Source: Pseudoips prasinana (taxonomy: Eukaryota; Arthropoda; Insecta; Lepidoptera; Nolidae). From it: 64,000 nucleotides of DNA. The notes below the pieces were generated by a model. That model searched no databases. It was not told where the DNA came from and saw nothing but the letters and a program-made list of their open reading frames with translations. The position numbers and the translations under genes were made by a program. Where the stretch lies: positions 4,124,501-4,188,500 of the forward strand of contig OX621252.1 of assembly GCA_951640165.1 (NCBI GenBank). Direction: 5' to 3'. Positions 9,553 through 19,383 of this stretch are shown here, in pieces. Numbering within the stretch: position 1 is the stretch's first letter; each line of letters opens with the position of its first letter.

Positions 9553-9617
9553 GTGGCCATGACACATAGCTCGTGGAACCGACGGCCGTGGACTGACTTG
9601 TGAGGATCGCTGGAACC
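9553..9617 (+). mobile_element. RTE scrap
   Basis: GTGGAACCGACGGCCGTGG followed by ACTTGTGAGGATCGCTGGAA matches two parts of the RTE C-terminal coding region (compare 41690-41800) with the middle deleted. Confidence 0.45.
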
Positions 9618-9634
9618 TATTATTTTTATATAAG

Positions 9635-9801
9635 CGGGCGACAAACGAGCAAGTGGGCCACCTGATGGTAAGGGATCACCGCCGCCCATGGACGTCGATG
9701 GAGTCACGGGTGCGTTGCCGGCCTTTAAGAGTCAGCAAACAAGTGTTGCTACCCTTCCCCCCACCCCAATGAGCTCTGGAGTTGGGAGTAAGGCAAAAAC
9801 A
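9635..9801 (+). mobile_element. rep-O, 5' part
   Basis: GGCGACAAACGAGCAAGTGG...GATCACCGCCGCCCATGG...CCTTCCCCCCACCCCAATGA, collinear with the full copy at 26228-26530, then cut off where the R1-clade fragment begins. rep-O is a roughly 300-bp non-coding lepidopteran repeat present at 26.2, 41.3 and 53.6 kb. Class uncertain. Confidence 0.6.
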
Positions 9802-10556
9802 GCAATATCTGGAGTAGTTTATTATACGGATTTTGTAGCAATAAGGAACAACTTCCGTGCGCTTAAGCGCTTTTGCCATACCTACTATTGGAATCAAATA
9901 TAACAGCTCACTTAGGACCCCTAAATTATTCCTCGGTGCTTTTGCAGTTGGCTTCTCTAGTTGCAATTCTCTCGTTTTATGAGGCTATAGCCTCTTTACA
10001 TCATTCTGTCTCCCGCTTTGCTCTGGAGGGAAGTGGAACAATTCATTTTCTAACTCCTCCTTTTAATTCTTTCTGATTAAATTCGTTGCGGGATCCAAGA
10101 CAGTTAAAGCGATTCCCCGGGACATGCCTGAACTTCACCGCTCAGTGTCATTTCATTGCGTGCCACTATAAAACAAAATAATTAAAAAAGGTTTTTATTC
10201 ACGTAGACTTTAAAAAGCGCTTGTAAATAGTCAGAACATGTTCGCAGTAATATATAATTAATTTATAATTATTTCTAGGTAGGTACATATAGATATTTAG
10301 GTACACGGATTGTAGGAAATAATTTACAATAAGATTTATTTTATAACAGTAACGATATTTAGCTAATAAAAAGATATTTAGCTAACTAAAATTAAGTTAT
10401 TGTCAAGGATCATGTGTAGGTTTAATTATCTAAATTTTAGCTATATTTTTACTACATATTGTGTGAATGGTTCTGTCTATAGGTATTAAGGTACGAATTA
10501 TATGTTGTTGCTTACAGGAGTTGCAGTGGTGGGTAAGAGGGAGGGACTAGTCCCGA
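9802..10556 (+). pseudogene. 5'-truncated second copy of the R1-clade retrotransposon, interrupted
   Basis: 9802-10167 matches the last about 100 coding bases (ending YYWNQI-stop) and 3' UTR of the intact element at 33659-34022. 10510-10556 matches its last 47 bases, ending GGGACTAGTCCCGA. The 10168-10509 stretch between them is foreign and is mostly a minus-strand rep-H copy. The copy was therefore inserted already truncated, then split. It ends in TAAAAAAAAA, where the intact copy ends directly on its target duplication. Confidence 0.8.
10168..10503 (-). mobile_element. rep-H insertion in the R1-clade fragment
   Basis: Minus-strand copy of a repeat whose sense 3' end reads GTCTACGTGAATAAAAACC followed by T/A-rich DNA, with TTAGCTAGCTTGTATTAAGT near its 5' side. 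Also at 12541, 12697, 19384, 28483 and 47641. The AATAAA-containing end suggests a retroelement 3' region. No target duplication is visible, so a few bases may have been lost on integration. Confidence 0.6.
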
Positions 10557-10767
10557 TAAAAAAAAAGACCAGCAATTTCCTAATGCATAATCCTTTTGGT
10601 TGTAATGATTATGGTGTTATTGTACTAAGAATCCTCGTCGTCCGGGGCTTCTAAGACGATCCTGGAACGACGCGATGGTGCTTATGGGAAAGACCGATCG
10701 GAAGGTACACCTTAAATGCATTCAGAAATATCGAATGGATTGTATAAATTCGAAGTATCAGTACCAC

Positions 10768-10840
10768 GTGCGGTGGCGGAGCGGTTAACGCACCTGGGAC
10801 CGGATACCCCATGGTCGTGGGTTTCGATACCCACTCGCAC
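10768..10840 (+). mobile_element. tRNA-like SINE head
   Basis: GTGCGGTGGCGGAGCGGTTA resembles a class II tRNA D-arm/A box. GTGGGTTTCGATACCCAC forms a T-arm-like stem with an imperfect B box (one extra base). The ends GTGCG/CGCAC can pair. The anticodon loop is not canonical, so I prefer a tRNA-derived SINE fragment to a working tRNA gene. Confidence 0.4.
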
Positions 10841-10930
10841 TTAAATTTATACAATTAATTTTAAAGATATCTGAAAAAAATGTATTTTACCAACAAAGGG
10901 AGACGCGGCAGTCCTATGTAGGTACATATA

Positions 10931-11301
10931 CTGCCTCGTTGGTCTAGCGGTAGCGTGTTCACACGCAGAGAACGAGGTCAAATCCCGCATCAGGCCAAAA
11001 AGTGATTTTGAGACTTTTCTGTAAAAAGTAAATTTCTCAGCATCTGCCCGAAGTCTGGGAGTTGGCGGTATTATACCCCCGTGCCTCGGAGAGCACGTAA
11101 AGCTGTCGGTCCTGTACCTGACTTCTTTCCGGTCGTGTCGTTAGTCGTCCCATCGGATCATGAGAGTGATGGAATAGAAAGTGCTCCTGTGTTTGCGCAC
11201 ACACTTGAGCACTATAATATGTCCCGTGCAGATGGCTAATCTCTGTTAAGACTGGCCGCCGTGGCCGAAATTCGGCAAGGAGGACATTATTATTATTATT
11301 A
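10931..11301 (+). mobile_element. SINE-D (tRNA-headed SINE), full length
   Basis: Head: GGTCTAGCGGTAGCGTGTTC (A box) and GGTCAAATCCCGC (weak B box). Long body with CCGAAGTCTGGGAGTTGGCG, TGCCTCGGAGAGCACGTAAA and GATCATGAGAGTGATGGAAT. The end is GGCCGAAATTCGGCAAGGAG then (ATT)n. Copies: 11976, 38389, 45255, 51308; pieces at 36637 and 54835. Part of the body (GTGCCTCGGAGGGCACGTTA) resembles the 5S-headed SINE, hinting at a shared domain. Confidence 0.75.
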
Positions 11302-11587
11302 TGTACATATGTCGCCCGATCTATGCATTGTACTCTTATATCTATGATACAAACAGTGGCAATCTACACAGTAATTAATCTGAGAGATAACTAAACAAAG
11401 AATAGTGTATTGTTTAGAATTCAAATAAAAATTATTTATAGTATATTATAAGTACATATGTAGGTATACAACACAGTTGTTCTTGGATAATTTATGAACA
11501 GATATTTAATACCGTTTAACCATATATAATGAAACAGCAGATTCAAATTATAAATAGAATTATCACTTCATGAAGTAATCGTTATTA

Positions 11588-11855
11588 TAATAATAATATT
11601 CTGGGACATTATTCACACACGGCCATCTGATCCTAAACTAAGCAAAGCTTGTGCTATGGAAACCATATAACTGATATACTACATATATTATCTACCTACT
11701 TTTGTTTTGTAAATACATGCTTATATAGATAATTACACCCAGACTCGGGACAAACAGACATGTTCATGCACACAAATATCTGTCCTGGTTGGGAATCGAA
11801 CCCATGACCTGCGGCGTGAAAGGCAAGCATTTAACAACCACGCCAACAGGCCCGT
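11588..11855 (-). mobile_element. SINE-B (tRNA-headed SINE)
   Basis: Full minus-strand copy. B box complement GGGAATCGAACCCATGACC near 11790, head at right (CCACGCCAACAGGC), 3' domain at left (AAACTAAGCAAAGCTTGTGC) and an (ATA)n end. A (TA)n run follows at 11862-11892. Confidence 0.75.
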
Positions 11856-11861
11856 GATTAT

Positions 11862-11892
11862 ATTATATTATATATATATATATATATATATT
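11862..11892. repeat. (TA)n microsatellite
   Basis: About 15 TA units, bordering the SINE-B copy. Confidence 0.9.
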
Positions 11893-11899
11893 CAAGTCC

Positions 11900-11958
11900 T
11901 CGAGTTTCGGTTTTGACAAACAGACTCTATGGAGACTGGCCATCTGCACAGAATATCC
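11900..11958 (-). mobile_element. SINE-D 3' fragment
   Basis: GAGACTGGCCATCTGCACAG matches the complement of the SINE-D 3' part. It lies immediately before a plus-strand SINE-D. Confidence 0.4.
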
Positions 11959-11975
11959 TTTAGGTATGAGACACA

Positions 11976-12535
11976 GCCTGCCTAGTTGATCTCGCGGTAG
12001 TGTGTCCAACCACTGGTAACGATTCGAGATCTTGGGTTCAAATCCCGGGTCGGACCAAAAAGTGTTTTAGTAAAAAGAAAAAACTTGAGAGGTGTCAAGG
12101 GACGCCCGGATGGAACGAAATTATTTCTTATTATTTATTATGTACAAAAAACCTGTATACACTCAACAAAAATAATCGTCGCGACACCACACTGTTCAAT
12201 GCGAAATAGAAATGAAAATATCTGGCTTGCTTTCTATAAGAGAGAGAGAGAGAGAGACAGACAGAGAAACATGCGCACACCGCACAGCTGCAAAAAGTGT
12301 CGTGACAACTTTTCGTAAGATTTTTTCCCGTCTAGCCCCCTTACACAACGCGCGATAAGGAACTTCGTTCCAAAGAATTGTCAATATCAGCCCGGAGTCT
12401 GGGAGTTGGTCGTATTATACACCTGGGTCTTGGAGAGCACGTAAAGCCGTCGGTCCTGTACCTGACCTCTATCGGGTTGTGTAGCTAGTCCCATAGGATC
12501 ATGAGAGTGATGGAATAGAAAGTGCCGTCGTAAAG
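11976..12535 (+). mobile_element. SINE-D split by a MITE
   Basis: 11976-12078 is the head (GTTGATCTCGCGGTAGTGTG; B box GGTTCAAATCCC at about 12035). 12380-12535 resumes with the body (CCCGGAGTCTGGGAGTTGG ... GATCATGAGAGTGATGGAAT). The roughly 300 bases between are the insertion described next. Confidence 0.7.
12080..12375 (-). mobile_element. MITE-like repeat with GGAACGAAGTT subterminal inverted repeats
   Basis: Near-identical to 49195-49475 in the opposite orientation. Ends contain TGGAACGAA / TTCGTTCCA inverted repeats. One end extends through GGTGTCAAGGGACGCCCGG. The interior has GTGTCGTGACAACTTTTCG and a (GA)n tract at 12239-12258. No coding capacity. Superfamily not assigned. Confidence 0.6.
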
Positions 12536-12540
12536 TAAAA

Positions 12541-12890
12541 TCAAATGTTATTTCTAAATGTTTTCATATAAGCCGCATATCTAAATATTTATATGTACCT
12601 AGAAATAATTAACTGTATTACTATTTAACCATATTTACAAGTGCTTTTTTAAAATCTATTTGAATAAAATTCTATTTTTTATTTTAGTTTATAAAGTAAA
12701 AATGTTTTTATTCACGTAGACTTTAAAAAGCGCTTGTTAATAGTCAGAGCATGTTTGTAGTAATATAATTAAGTATACATAATTATTTATAGTTTCATAG
12801 ATATTTAGGTACACGGATTGTATGAAAACATAAAATAAAAATTATAATAGTAATGATATTTAGCTAGCTTGTATTAAGTATGTTGTATAT
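12541..12890. mobile_element. Two rep-H copies tail to tail
   Basis: 12541-12693 reads rep-H in sense (TACAAGTGCTTTTTTAAAAT...GAATAAAATTC). 12697-12890 reads it in antisense (TTTTTATTCACGTAGACTTT...TTTAGCTAGCTTGTATTAAG). The two 3' ends meet at about 12694. Confidence 0.6.
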
Positions 12891-12985
12891 GTAGTATATC
12901 AGTTATCTGGTTTCCTTAGTATAAGCTCTGCTTAGTTTGGATTGGGCCGTGTGTGAATAATGTCCCAGGATATCATTATTATTAG
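12888..12985 (+). mobile_element. SINE-B 3' fragment
   Basis: GTAGTATATCAGTTATCTGG...AAGCTCTGCTTAGTTTGG...GTGTGAATAATGTCCCAGG then (ATT)n. Confidence 0.55.
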
Positions 12986-13610
12986 AAGTTCAGATAATGA
13001 TGGTACCTATAACATGGGATGGAATCTTCAACTGCGGTATTAAGCACATCGATTACGTCAAAGTTTGTGAATATGATAATATGAATTAGATTTTCCATTC
13101 TTGAATAAACAAGGTTAATATGACAATGTGACACAAAACGTCATTTTCTGACGGCCCGAATGAGCAGGCTGGTGATAAATAGTTGACACTGCATTTTAAG
13201 CTCTATTAATTAAACATAAAGTTCCTTTTTAATAAAGATCATATATATCTGCTGCCTAAAGGGTTAGATATTAAAATAAATCTGCATAAATATGCTCCGC
13301 CTTCAGACGCTATGGTACAGTCGATGTCAGGTCGGTCGATACATATTGACATCGACGGCATCTTTATCACGTTGATAATAAAGTCACTTTTTGTAGAGCA
13401 TGTGTAACCATAGAAATGCCATCAATTGTACGTATGTATATGGGGAGAAATTCAAATCAGTAAAGACATTAAGAGTACCTACATGATTTGGACTTCATAG
13501 GACTCAAATAGACCGATAAGTAAGAAAAAATGAGTGTGCTTTAAACATAGACTGAAGTAAAACTGAGATATAATGAAACGTAGCTGACTATGATAGAAAG
13601 ACAAAAAAGG
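12986..13610. other. No gene recognised
   Basis: Unique AT-rich DNA. A 10-bp inverted repeat (GTCGATGTCA) sits at 13320-13329 and 13347-13356. Confidence 0.4.
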
Positions 13611-13848
13611 TGAGACGCTCATAGTTAGATGCTCTCACTGGTCCGTAAGCGATCGGCGAGGTTAAGCAACTAGGCTCGCGGTCAGACCATAGATGGGTGA
13701 CCATTAAAATGGTTTGATTTCTGAGTATCTCCGTGCCTCGGAGGGCACGTTAAGCTAGTCGGTCCCGATTGTAGTCATAAGACAATAGTCGGGCGGCTTG
13801 AACAACTCTGACACTAGGGTAACCACTGCCCATACAATAAGTAGTAAT
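13611..13848 (+). mobile_element. 5S-rRNA-headed SINE
   Basis: The head follows the 5S rRNA internal promoter: A box AGGTTAAGCAAC (13659-13670), intermediate element GGCTCGCGGTCAG (13673-13685) and C box GATGGGTGACC (13692-13702). The order and spacing match 5S rRNA. The body continues GTGCCTCGGAGGGCACGTTA and ends GGCGGCTTGAACAACTCTGA...GGTAACCACTGCCCATACAA. It is not a 5S gene: the 3' third is unrelated and similar copies occur at 23098 (minus), 43186, 53955 and 56725. Transcription by pol III from the internal box is expected from the family. Confidence 0.75.
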
Positions 13849-13851
13849 AGG

Positions 13852-13945
13852 AAAGAGAGGAAGAAAATGTATGCTTGCACCTCTCTCTTTTGCCCCTACA
13901 TTAATATATGAAACGTAACTTATATCCCTCTCAACTTCCGTTAGC
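13852..13945 (-). repeat. rep-J
   Basis: The complement of CATTTTCTTCCTCTCTTTCC...ACGTTTCATATATTAATGTA matches 38700-38800 (plus). The class is unknown. Confidence 0.45.
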
Positions 13946-14239
13946 CTGATCACACTTTTGCTACATTCACCAGCAGAACAGTTAAAGTAAGTTAAAGAAG
14001 GTTTACTTCAATAAGGTTAGACTCTCGCTTTAGCCTCTTGATTGCGACTCATCCATAAACAACAATAAACAGACTAAGAGGAAGTGAGAAGTGTTAGATT
14101 GCATGCAAATCCTCGAGAGATCTAGCCACTAACGAAGAGTTGAACCAAAACAGTTCTACTTTTATTCACATAGACCCCTCACAATGTGAACTGAAGATCT
14201 TGGAAAGCCGCTAGATGTAAATCAGAGTATATGTCCCAG

Positions 14240-14315
14240 AATTCGTCTTCTGGTTCGTGATCACCACTCAAGAACCTTTCTGCACACCAGCGGCTGGTAC
14301 TTGCCACTTGGCTTC
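14240..14315 (-). mobile_element. RTE scrap
   Basis: CGTCTTCTGGTTCGTGATCA...GAACCTTTCTGC matches the minus-strand RTE copy at 57440-57480 with many substitutions. Confidence 0.45.
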
Positions 14316-14363
14316 AGATAGTTTAACGTTAGTAGTGAAACGTTTAAGCAAAATAATAGCTTA

Positions 14364-15120
14364 TGGTCCTTCGAAGCCGGAACAAACAATCAATTTCAAA
14401 TTGTGCTTCTTATGTTGAAGATAGTTCCTCAGTCTAGCTTCTATTAGGACGACAGGTTTAATGTGGAAAACTATCCCCCAACTAACTATAGACTACTAAT
14501 TCCATTCAATTTCAATTTAAAGTTGAGCGTTTGTTAAAATAAGCTGGATAATAGATGATGGTCATTCGAAGCCGGATCAAACAATCAATTTCAAATTGAG
14601 CTTGAATGTTGAACGTACTTCCCCAGTCAGTGTGCTATTAGGACGAGAGGTTTATCGTGGAAACCTATCCCCTTAGCAACTAATTGGAGATTACTACTTC
14701 CATTCAATTTCAATTTAAAGTTGAGCGTTTGTTAACATAAGCGTTTGTTAACATAAGCTGATGGTCATTCGAAGCCGGATGAAACAATCAATTTCAAATT
14801 GTGCGTGATTGTTGAAGGTACTTCCCCAGTCAGCCTGCTAATAGAGCGAGAGGTTTAATGTGGAAACCTATCCCCCAACTAACTATAGACTACTACTTCC
14901 ATTCAATTTCAATTTAAAGTTGAGCGTTTGTTAACAAAAGCTGGATAATAGCTGATGGTCATTCGAAGCCGGATCAAACAATCAATTTCAAATTGTGCTT
15001 GAATGTTGAAGGTACTTCCGCAGTCAGGCTGCTAATAAGACGAGAGTTTTAATGAGGAAACATATCCTCCAACTAACTATAGACTACTACTTCTATTCAA
15101 TTTCAAGTTGAGCGTTTGAT
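14364..15120. repeat. About 194-bp tandem array, nearly four units
   Basis: Units start at 14364, 14559, 14762 and 14956 with TGGTCATTCGAAGCCGGATC and contain AATCAATTTCAAATTG, CTTCCCCAGTCAG, ACCTATCCCC and CATTCAATTTCAATTTAAAG. Spacing is 195, 203 and 194. The 203 unit has a private 16-bp duplication (GCGTTTGTTAACATAA). The last unit is truncated. A partial unit may precede 14364. No coding frame is conserved. Confidence 0.85.
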
Positions 15121-15375
15121 TAGGTACCATCAAGTTTTACGCCTGCCATTTAAACCTGGTGTTCCAAGTCTTAAAGATAAATAGGATTTAAAAAATCCAA
15201 CGGTAGGTATATAGGATTTACCAAGCGATGGTGTTGTTACTGTAATGTGATTACCATATAACTGCAAATGTGCGTGTGCGCAGTGGTTTTCGTTTACAAA
15301 ACAGTGCTTTATAACTTACCATGACTAAACTGGATATTTACAAAAAAAGAATATTCGAGGATAAAATTGTTATAA

Positions 15376-15540
15376 TATAGATAGATAGATAGATTACACT
15401 TTATTCCACCAAATCGAAACATAACATTAGAACATAATTTGACTTTAAATATATTATAAGGTACAAACGGTGGTTTTATCGCTACTATAGCAATCTCTTC
15501 CAGACAACTTTTGGATGAACCGAAGCAATGCACAGAGACA
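15376..15540 (-). mobile_element. Probable LINE 3' end
   Basis: The minus strand ends GGTGGAATAAAGTGTAATC followed by (TATC)n: an AATAAA signal and simple-repeat tail. Upstream is a short frame (CLEEIAIVAIKPPFVPYNIF). Clade unknown. Confidence 0.35.
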
Positions 15541-15935
15541 AAGTGGTAATTGGCAGTGCATCTACTTATATAAATTTACATATATATGTCCCTAGGTTTA
15601 CATTGTCAGTAAATAATATTTTCCCGACATATTAAAAAAACGAAAGAAGCTTACTCGTTTGAATTAAAATTAACAATTGCTAAAATTGCAGCTTTTTTAG
15701 AGATAATAGAAATTCTAGACTTATATCTGTTTAGATAAATGTTCAAAATTTAGATATAAATTTATAAAAACAGGTATCGAATCGAACACATTTATCTAAA
15801 ACGCCATTAGAAGTGCTAGGTACAAATCACTGAGTCATTTCGATGAAAAATAAATCTTTTCAAATAAGAAACGCAGCAATCATTTAAAAATTAAATACCA
15901 ATGTCTGGTACAATTCCAGTTTACTAAGTAACTAA

Positions 15936-16128
15936 TAAAAACCGGCCAAGTGCGAGTCGGACTCGCGAACGACGGATTCCGTACCATTATCTATAAAAAC
16001 GAGCAAAAAATGTCTAACTATCACGGTTCATTAAATACAGCCTGGTGACAGACGGACAGACAGACAGATAGACAGCGAAGTCTTAGTAATAGGGTCCCGT
16101 TTTACCCTTTGAGTACGGAACCCTAAAA
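15936..16128 (+). mobile_element. CGGCCAAGTGCGAGTCGG interspersed repeat
   Basis: AAAACCGGCCAAGTGCGAGT...GACAGACGGACAGACAGACA...AGTACGGAACCCTAAAA. I recognise this as a widespread lepidopteran non-coding repeat. Only one copy lies in this window. Class not determined. Confidence 0.55.
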
Positions 16129-16753
16129 CTGGTGAAAGATCAGAATATTGTCACATTCGATCTATTAGCTATCGGGAATTACATGGTTACGCTCTCTTGT
16201 CGACTAAATCGATACAAGTTTTTGTGGAAATCGATTCTGGAAGCTAAAGTATTGACTGAGTTTATTACACTTTTAACTCATTATGATTATATTCTATATA
16301 CCGTTTGCTCTCATTTGAAAATAGATTGATCTGGAAATTAAATAAGCCGCGCTCTTTTTTTTGACGTTTTTATTTTTTAAACATAACCAATGCCATAGAG
16401 AAATGATTTGGGCGGGAAAATATTTGAAGAAGCACGATCAAGTATATATTTATTTTAATGTTTGACAAGTGAACTTGATTATGATGTAATAGAATGCATT
16501 TGCTTTTTTAAAATATGTTATGCTCTTATATTTAGGCCATAATTATTGTAACGATTTCATCCCAATAAATTGATGGCCAAGTCAAAAGAAAATGACGCTT
16601 AACTTAACTTTATTTGTGTTTTCTACCGAGAAAGTTTTAAACTATCAGGCTTTCCTCTTTGACGATACTACGGCATATTGTCACGGTACATACGCATAAA
16701 TCAATTTTCGAATCTATAAATTAATAGAACTATGGTGTATTAATTAAAAGAAA
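16129..16753. other. No gene recognised
   Basis: A 65-codon frame at 16132-16329 has no family character. Otherwise AT-rich unique DNA. Confidence 0.4.
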
Positions 16754-16809
16754 TAATGTGGATAGAAAACAAAAGCGTATAGATACGCTTTTGTTTTCTA
16801 TCCACATTA
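16754..16809. repeat. Perfect 27-bp palindrome, 2-base loop
   Basis: Arms 16754-16780 and 16783-16809 are exact complements (TAATGTGGATAGAAAACAAA... outward to inward ...GCGTAT) around the dinucleotide AG. No repeat family or gene surrounds it. Confidence 0.95.
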
Positions 16810-17261
16810 CTTAAATTACTTTCTACTAGTACTTAAATTATTTTTCCATGCTCTAGTGCACAAAAGTGGTATTATTGGTATATTAGAATTGGTATTAAGC
16901 ATTATAGAAACTTGTAAGGCTATATATAAATTAAATTAAGCCCTACAGCGAAGTAATATAATTTTATAGAAAGAAGTCATTACATTACATTTAATTAAAT
17001 TTATTTGTCTTCTATATTTTATAAATAATATTCATATTAAAAAACAAGATAGGGGCACGTATTAATAACATAAATATTATATGATGTATTTATGATAAGG
17101 AAGTCTAGGACCCTGATCCAGGTGTCATTTTTCATGCAAGATACAAAAGAGAAATACAGTTTAAAAAACGGCCTTTTAATGAAACTAAACAGTATCAAAT
17201 ATATCCGTCTATTAACTAAAATATAACATTTGATGTATATACCTATTTTCATACTTTTTAG
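16810..17261. other. No gene recognised
   Basis: AT-rich; the minus-strand 71-codon frame at 17037-17252 is low-complexity. Confidence 0.4.
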
Positions 17262-17271
17262 TTAAGTTGAC

Positions 17272-17336
17272 TACGGCCATGGGTGGCGGTGATCACTTGC
17301 CAAGTTGCCATTAGATGACCCTTGTCCGTTTGCCAA
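17272..17336 (-). mobile_element. rep-O 5' fragment
   Basis: CCATGGGTGGCGGTGATCAC... is the complement of the rep-O start, diverged. Confidence 0.45.
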
Positions 17337-17784
17337 CCATTTTATGAAAAAATAAAAAGTTCTGAGACTACCTACTCTATGGTAAAGCTGACTGGACTTT
17401 GACTAAATGACGAAAAACATAAAATAGACATAAAGACGAGACGGTATGGTCTATGATCTTAGCCTGTCCAAAGCGGCGAAAACAAAAAGAAAACTCTATG
17501 GTAAAGGTATTCGGAATATATTTTTCTATGATCTACAGTGCCTTTAAAAATTGGTAAGACGAATTTTATAAAAAAAGAATACTAATGCAATTATTAGAAA
17601 GTTGCATGTCGCCGCACCTGTAGCGACAGAGCAATAAGCAGTAATGGAGTGCAAGGAGTGCTTAAATCTCTACCGTGGTGAGTTATAGGTGCGCCATTTT
17701 GAGGATCGGTTCTACTGAATAGTACCTACCTATAGTGATGTACTGACTTCTAGGTTATTAAATCCACGCCCCCAAATATTCGGA

Positions 17785-17950
17785 CAACCGATATCATCAT
17801 GTACCCAAAGAATGGGGGGATATGTCATAATCAGAAGGGTTGATGTTCATAGTTCACAGAAAAACGCTGCTGCCCGTTCTCCGGTAGGTATCCTCGGACG
17901 ATTTCTACGCCCCCCACGGGATGAGATGGGGTGATGATGTTCTATGCCGT
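17785..17950 (-). mobile_element. rep-F
   Basis: Complement of 34235-34440: CGCTGCTGCCCGTTCTCCGG, GATTTCTACGCCCCCCACGG, GATGAGATGGGGTGATGATG. Confidence 0.55.
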
Positions 17951-18235
17951 CACCACAGCAACTCGGACAACCGATAAATTATATAATATATTTGTATATA
18001 CATACATGAATAACATCCAGATATAGGGCAAATAATCGTGATCATCACACAAAGATTTGTCCTGACTGAACATCGAACGCATGTCCTGTTACTAAGCAGC
18101 CAGGGCCCCTAGCCTCTAGACCTCAGGCCAGTCAGTGTATAATTACTAATTTATCCCGATGACGTGATCAGTTTATTAAATTAAGGACATGTTACAATGC
18201 AATGACCCGCCACTTCTTTTAATTAATAATTTGAT
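17950..18235 (-). mobile_element. SINE-C plus shared flank; one arm of a long inverted repeat
   Basis: 17950-18145 is SINE-C (GATTTGTCCTGACTGAACAT...CTAGACCTCAGGCCAGTCAG). 18146-18235 (...GATGACGTGATCAG...GCAATGACCCGCCAC) is not SINE but recurs, with SINE-C and in reverse complement, at 20650-20915. Confidence 0.65.
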
Positions 18236-18339
18236 TTATACAAATACAAAATAAATTAATATACCTAGGTACTATTATAAAATCTACAGTATATTGATTC
18301 GATATGGTTATTCGTGTCTAAATAATAATATAATATAAT

Positions 18340-18616
18340 AATAATAATATCTGGGGACAATGTCACACAGATCATCCTAGCCCCAAACCAAGTACTTTTT
18401 ATTCTGTGCCCAAACTAAGCAAAGCTTGTACTATGGGTACCAGGCGACGATATACATACTTATATAGATAGATAAATACTTAAATACATAGAAAACATCC
18501 ATGACTCAGACACAAATATTCGTGCTCATCACACAAATATTTGCACTTACCGGGATTCGAATCCAGGACCACCAGTTTCGTAGGCAGGAGCACTACCAAC
18601 TAGCTACGGTGACCGT
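18340..18616 (-). mobile_element. SINE-A
   Basis: Full minus-strand copy with GGGATTCGAATCCAGGACC (B box complement). A small internal insertion near 18389-18410 (AAGTACTTTTTATTCTGTGC) separates a duplicated CCCAAAC. Confidence 0.75.
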
Positions 18617-19000
18617 CTTGGCACTAGGTTAACAGTATGCTACATTTATCAAGTTAAGTGCTTCGCTGATTTTCAGCTAAAACCAAAGTGAGCCATGGAC
18701 TTGCTGTCGGCTAATTCGTTTAAATGTATTAAATAAGTCAGATTTTCGTTGGAAGTGTCAGTAACCTTACCGTCAGGAGCGCCGTATTAGGTTTGCCAAC
18801 TGAATGTCTTAAAAAGAATTTAGATTCCTCTATTTATAGAAATTATCAGCCGAGTGTTTTATTCTATATTGATAGGTATTCCTAAATCTACATACCTAAC
18901 TACTTAGGTATATAGGTACATAAAGCTATTGGTAACAAATGAATATCAGCTTTTCAAAAAAACGTAACTATTTAATGAATGTTCTTTCTTTAAAAGACGT
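18617..19000. other. No gene recognised
   Basis: Unique AT-rich DNA. Confidence 0.4.
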
Positions 19001-19175
19001 TTACAGATAGCTTAGGATGTTTTCACTGCATCACCAGACAATACAGGCGAGGAAATGTATAATGTCAGCCTAGTAAATGCGACGGCAAAATAATTAAAAC
19101 GCGGAAGAGGACACGTCCTTTAGAATTCTAACCTCGGCTCAGGTCAGTTACTGATGTGGGGATAGGTACATGAGA
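19000..19175. repeat. rep-T
   Basis: GTTTTCACTGCATCACCAGA...CCTCGGCTCAGGTCAGTTAC is a diverged counterpart of 39535-39690 (CTTCCACTGCTTCACCAGAC...GGCGGTAACTGACGAGGAG). Class unknown. Confidence 0.35.
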
Positions 19176-19383
19176 GGGAGGTTATGTCCAACTGTCGCTT
19201 TACGTTAGGCGAAGGTGTGGGTTACTCGTCCGATGGACGCTGACTTTACTGACTGTTAAACTTAACCACATTCTTAATTTAGTTTTAAGCGTTACTAAAA
19301 CAGAATACAATTTTAAACTTGAGTTCTAGAACGCTTACTGTTCATATATTTAAAAGGTGATAGCTGAAATTGGCCTTTTTTTT

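Noticed and set aside
10768..10840. A functional tRNA gene
   Set aside because: The anticodon loop is not canonical, the T loop has an extra base and acceptor pairing is only partial.
13611..13848. A true 5S rRNA gene
   Set aside because: Only the internal promoter region resembles 5S; the rest diverges and related copies are scattered.
16754..16809. A microRNA precursor
   Set aside because: The stem is perfect with a two-base loop; animal pre-miRNAs have larger loops and mismatches. Same argument for 28822 and 57732.
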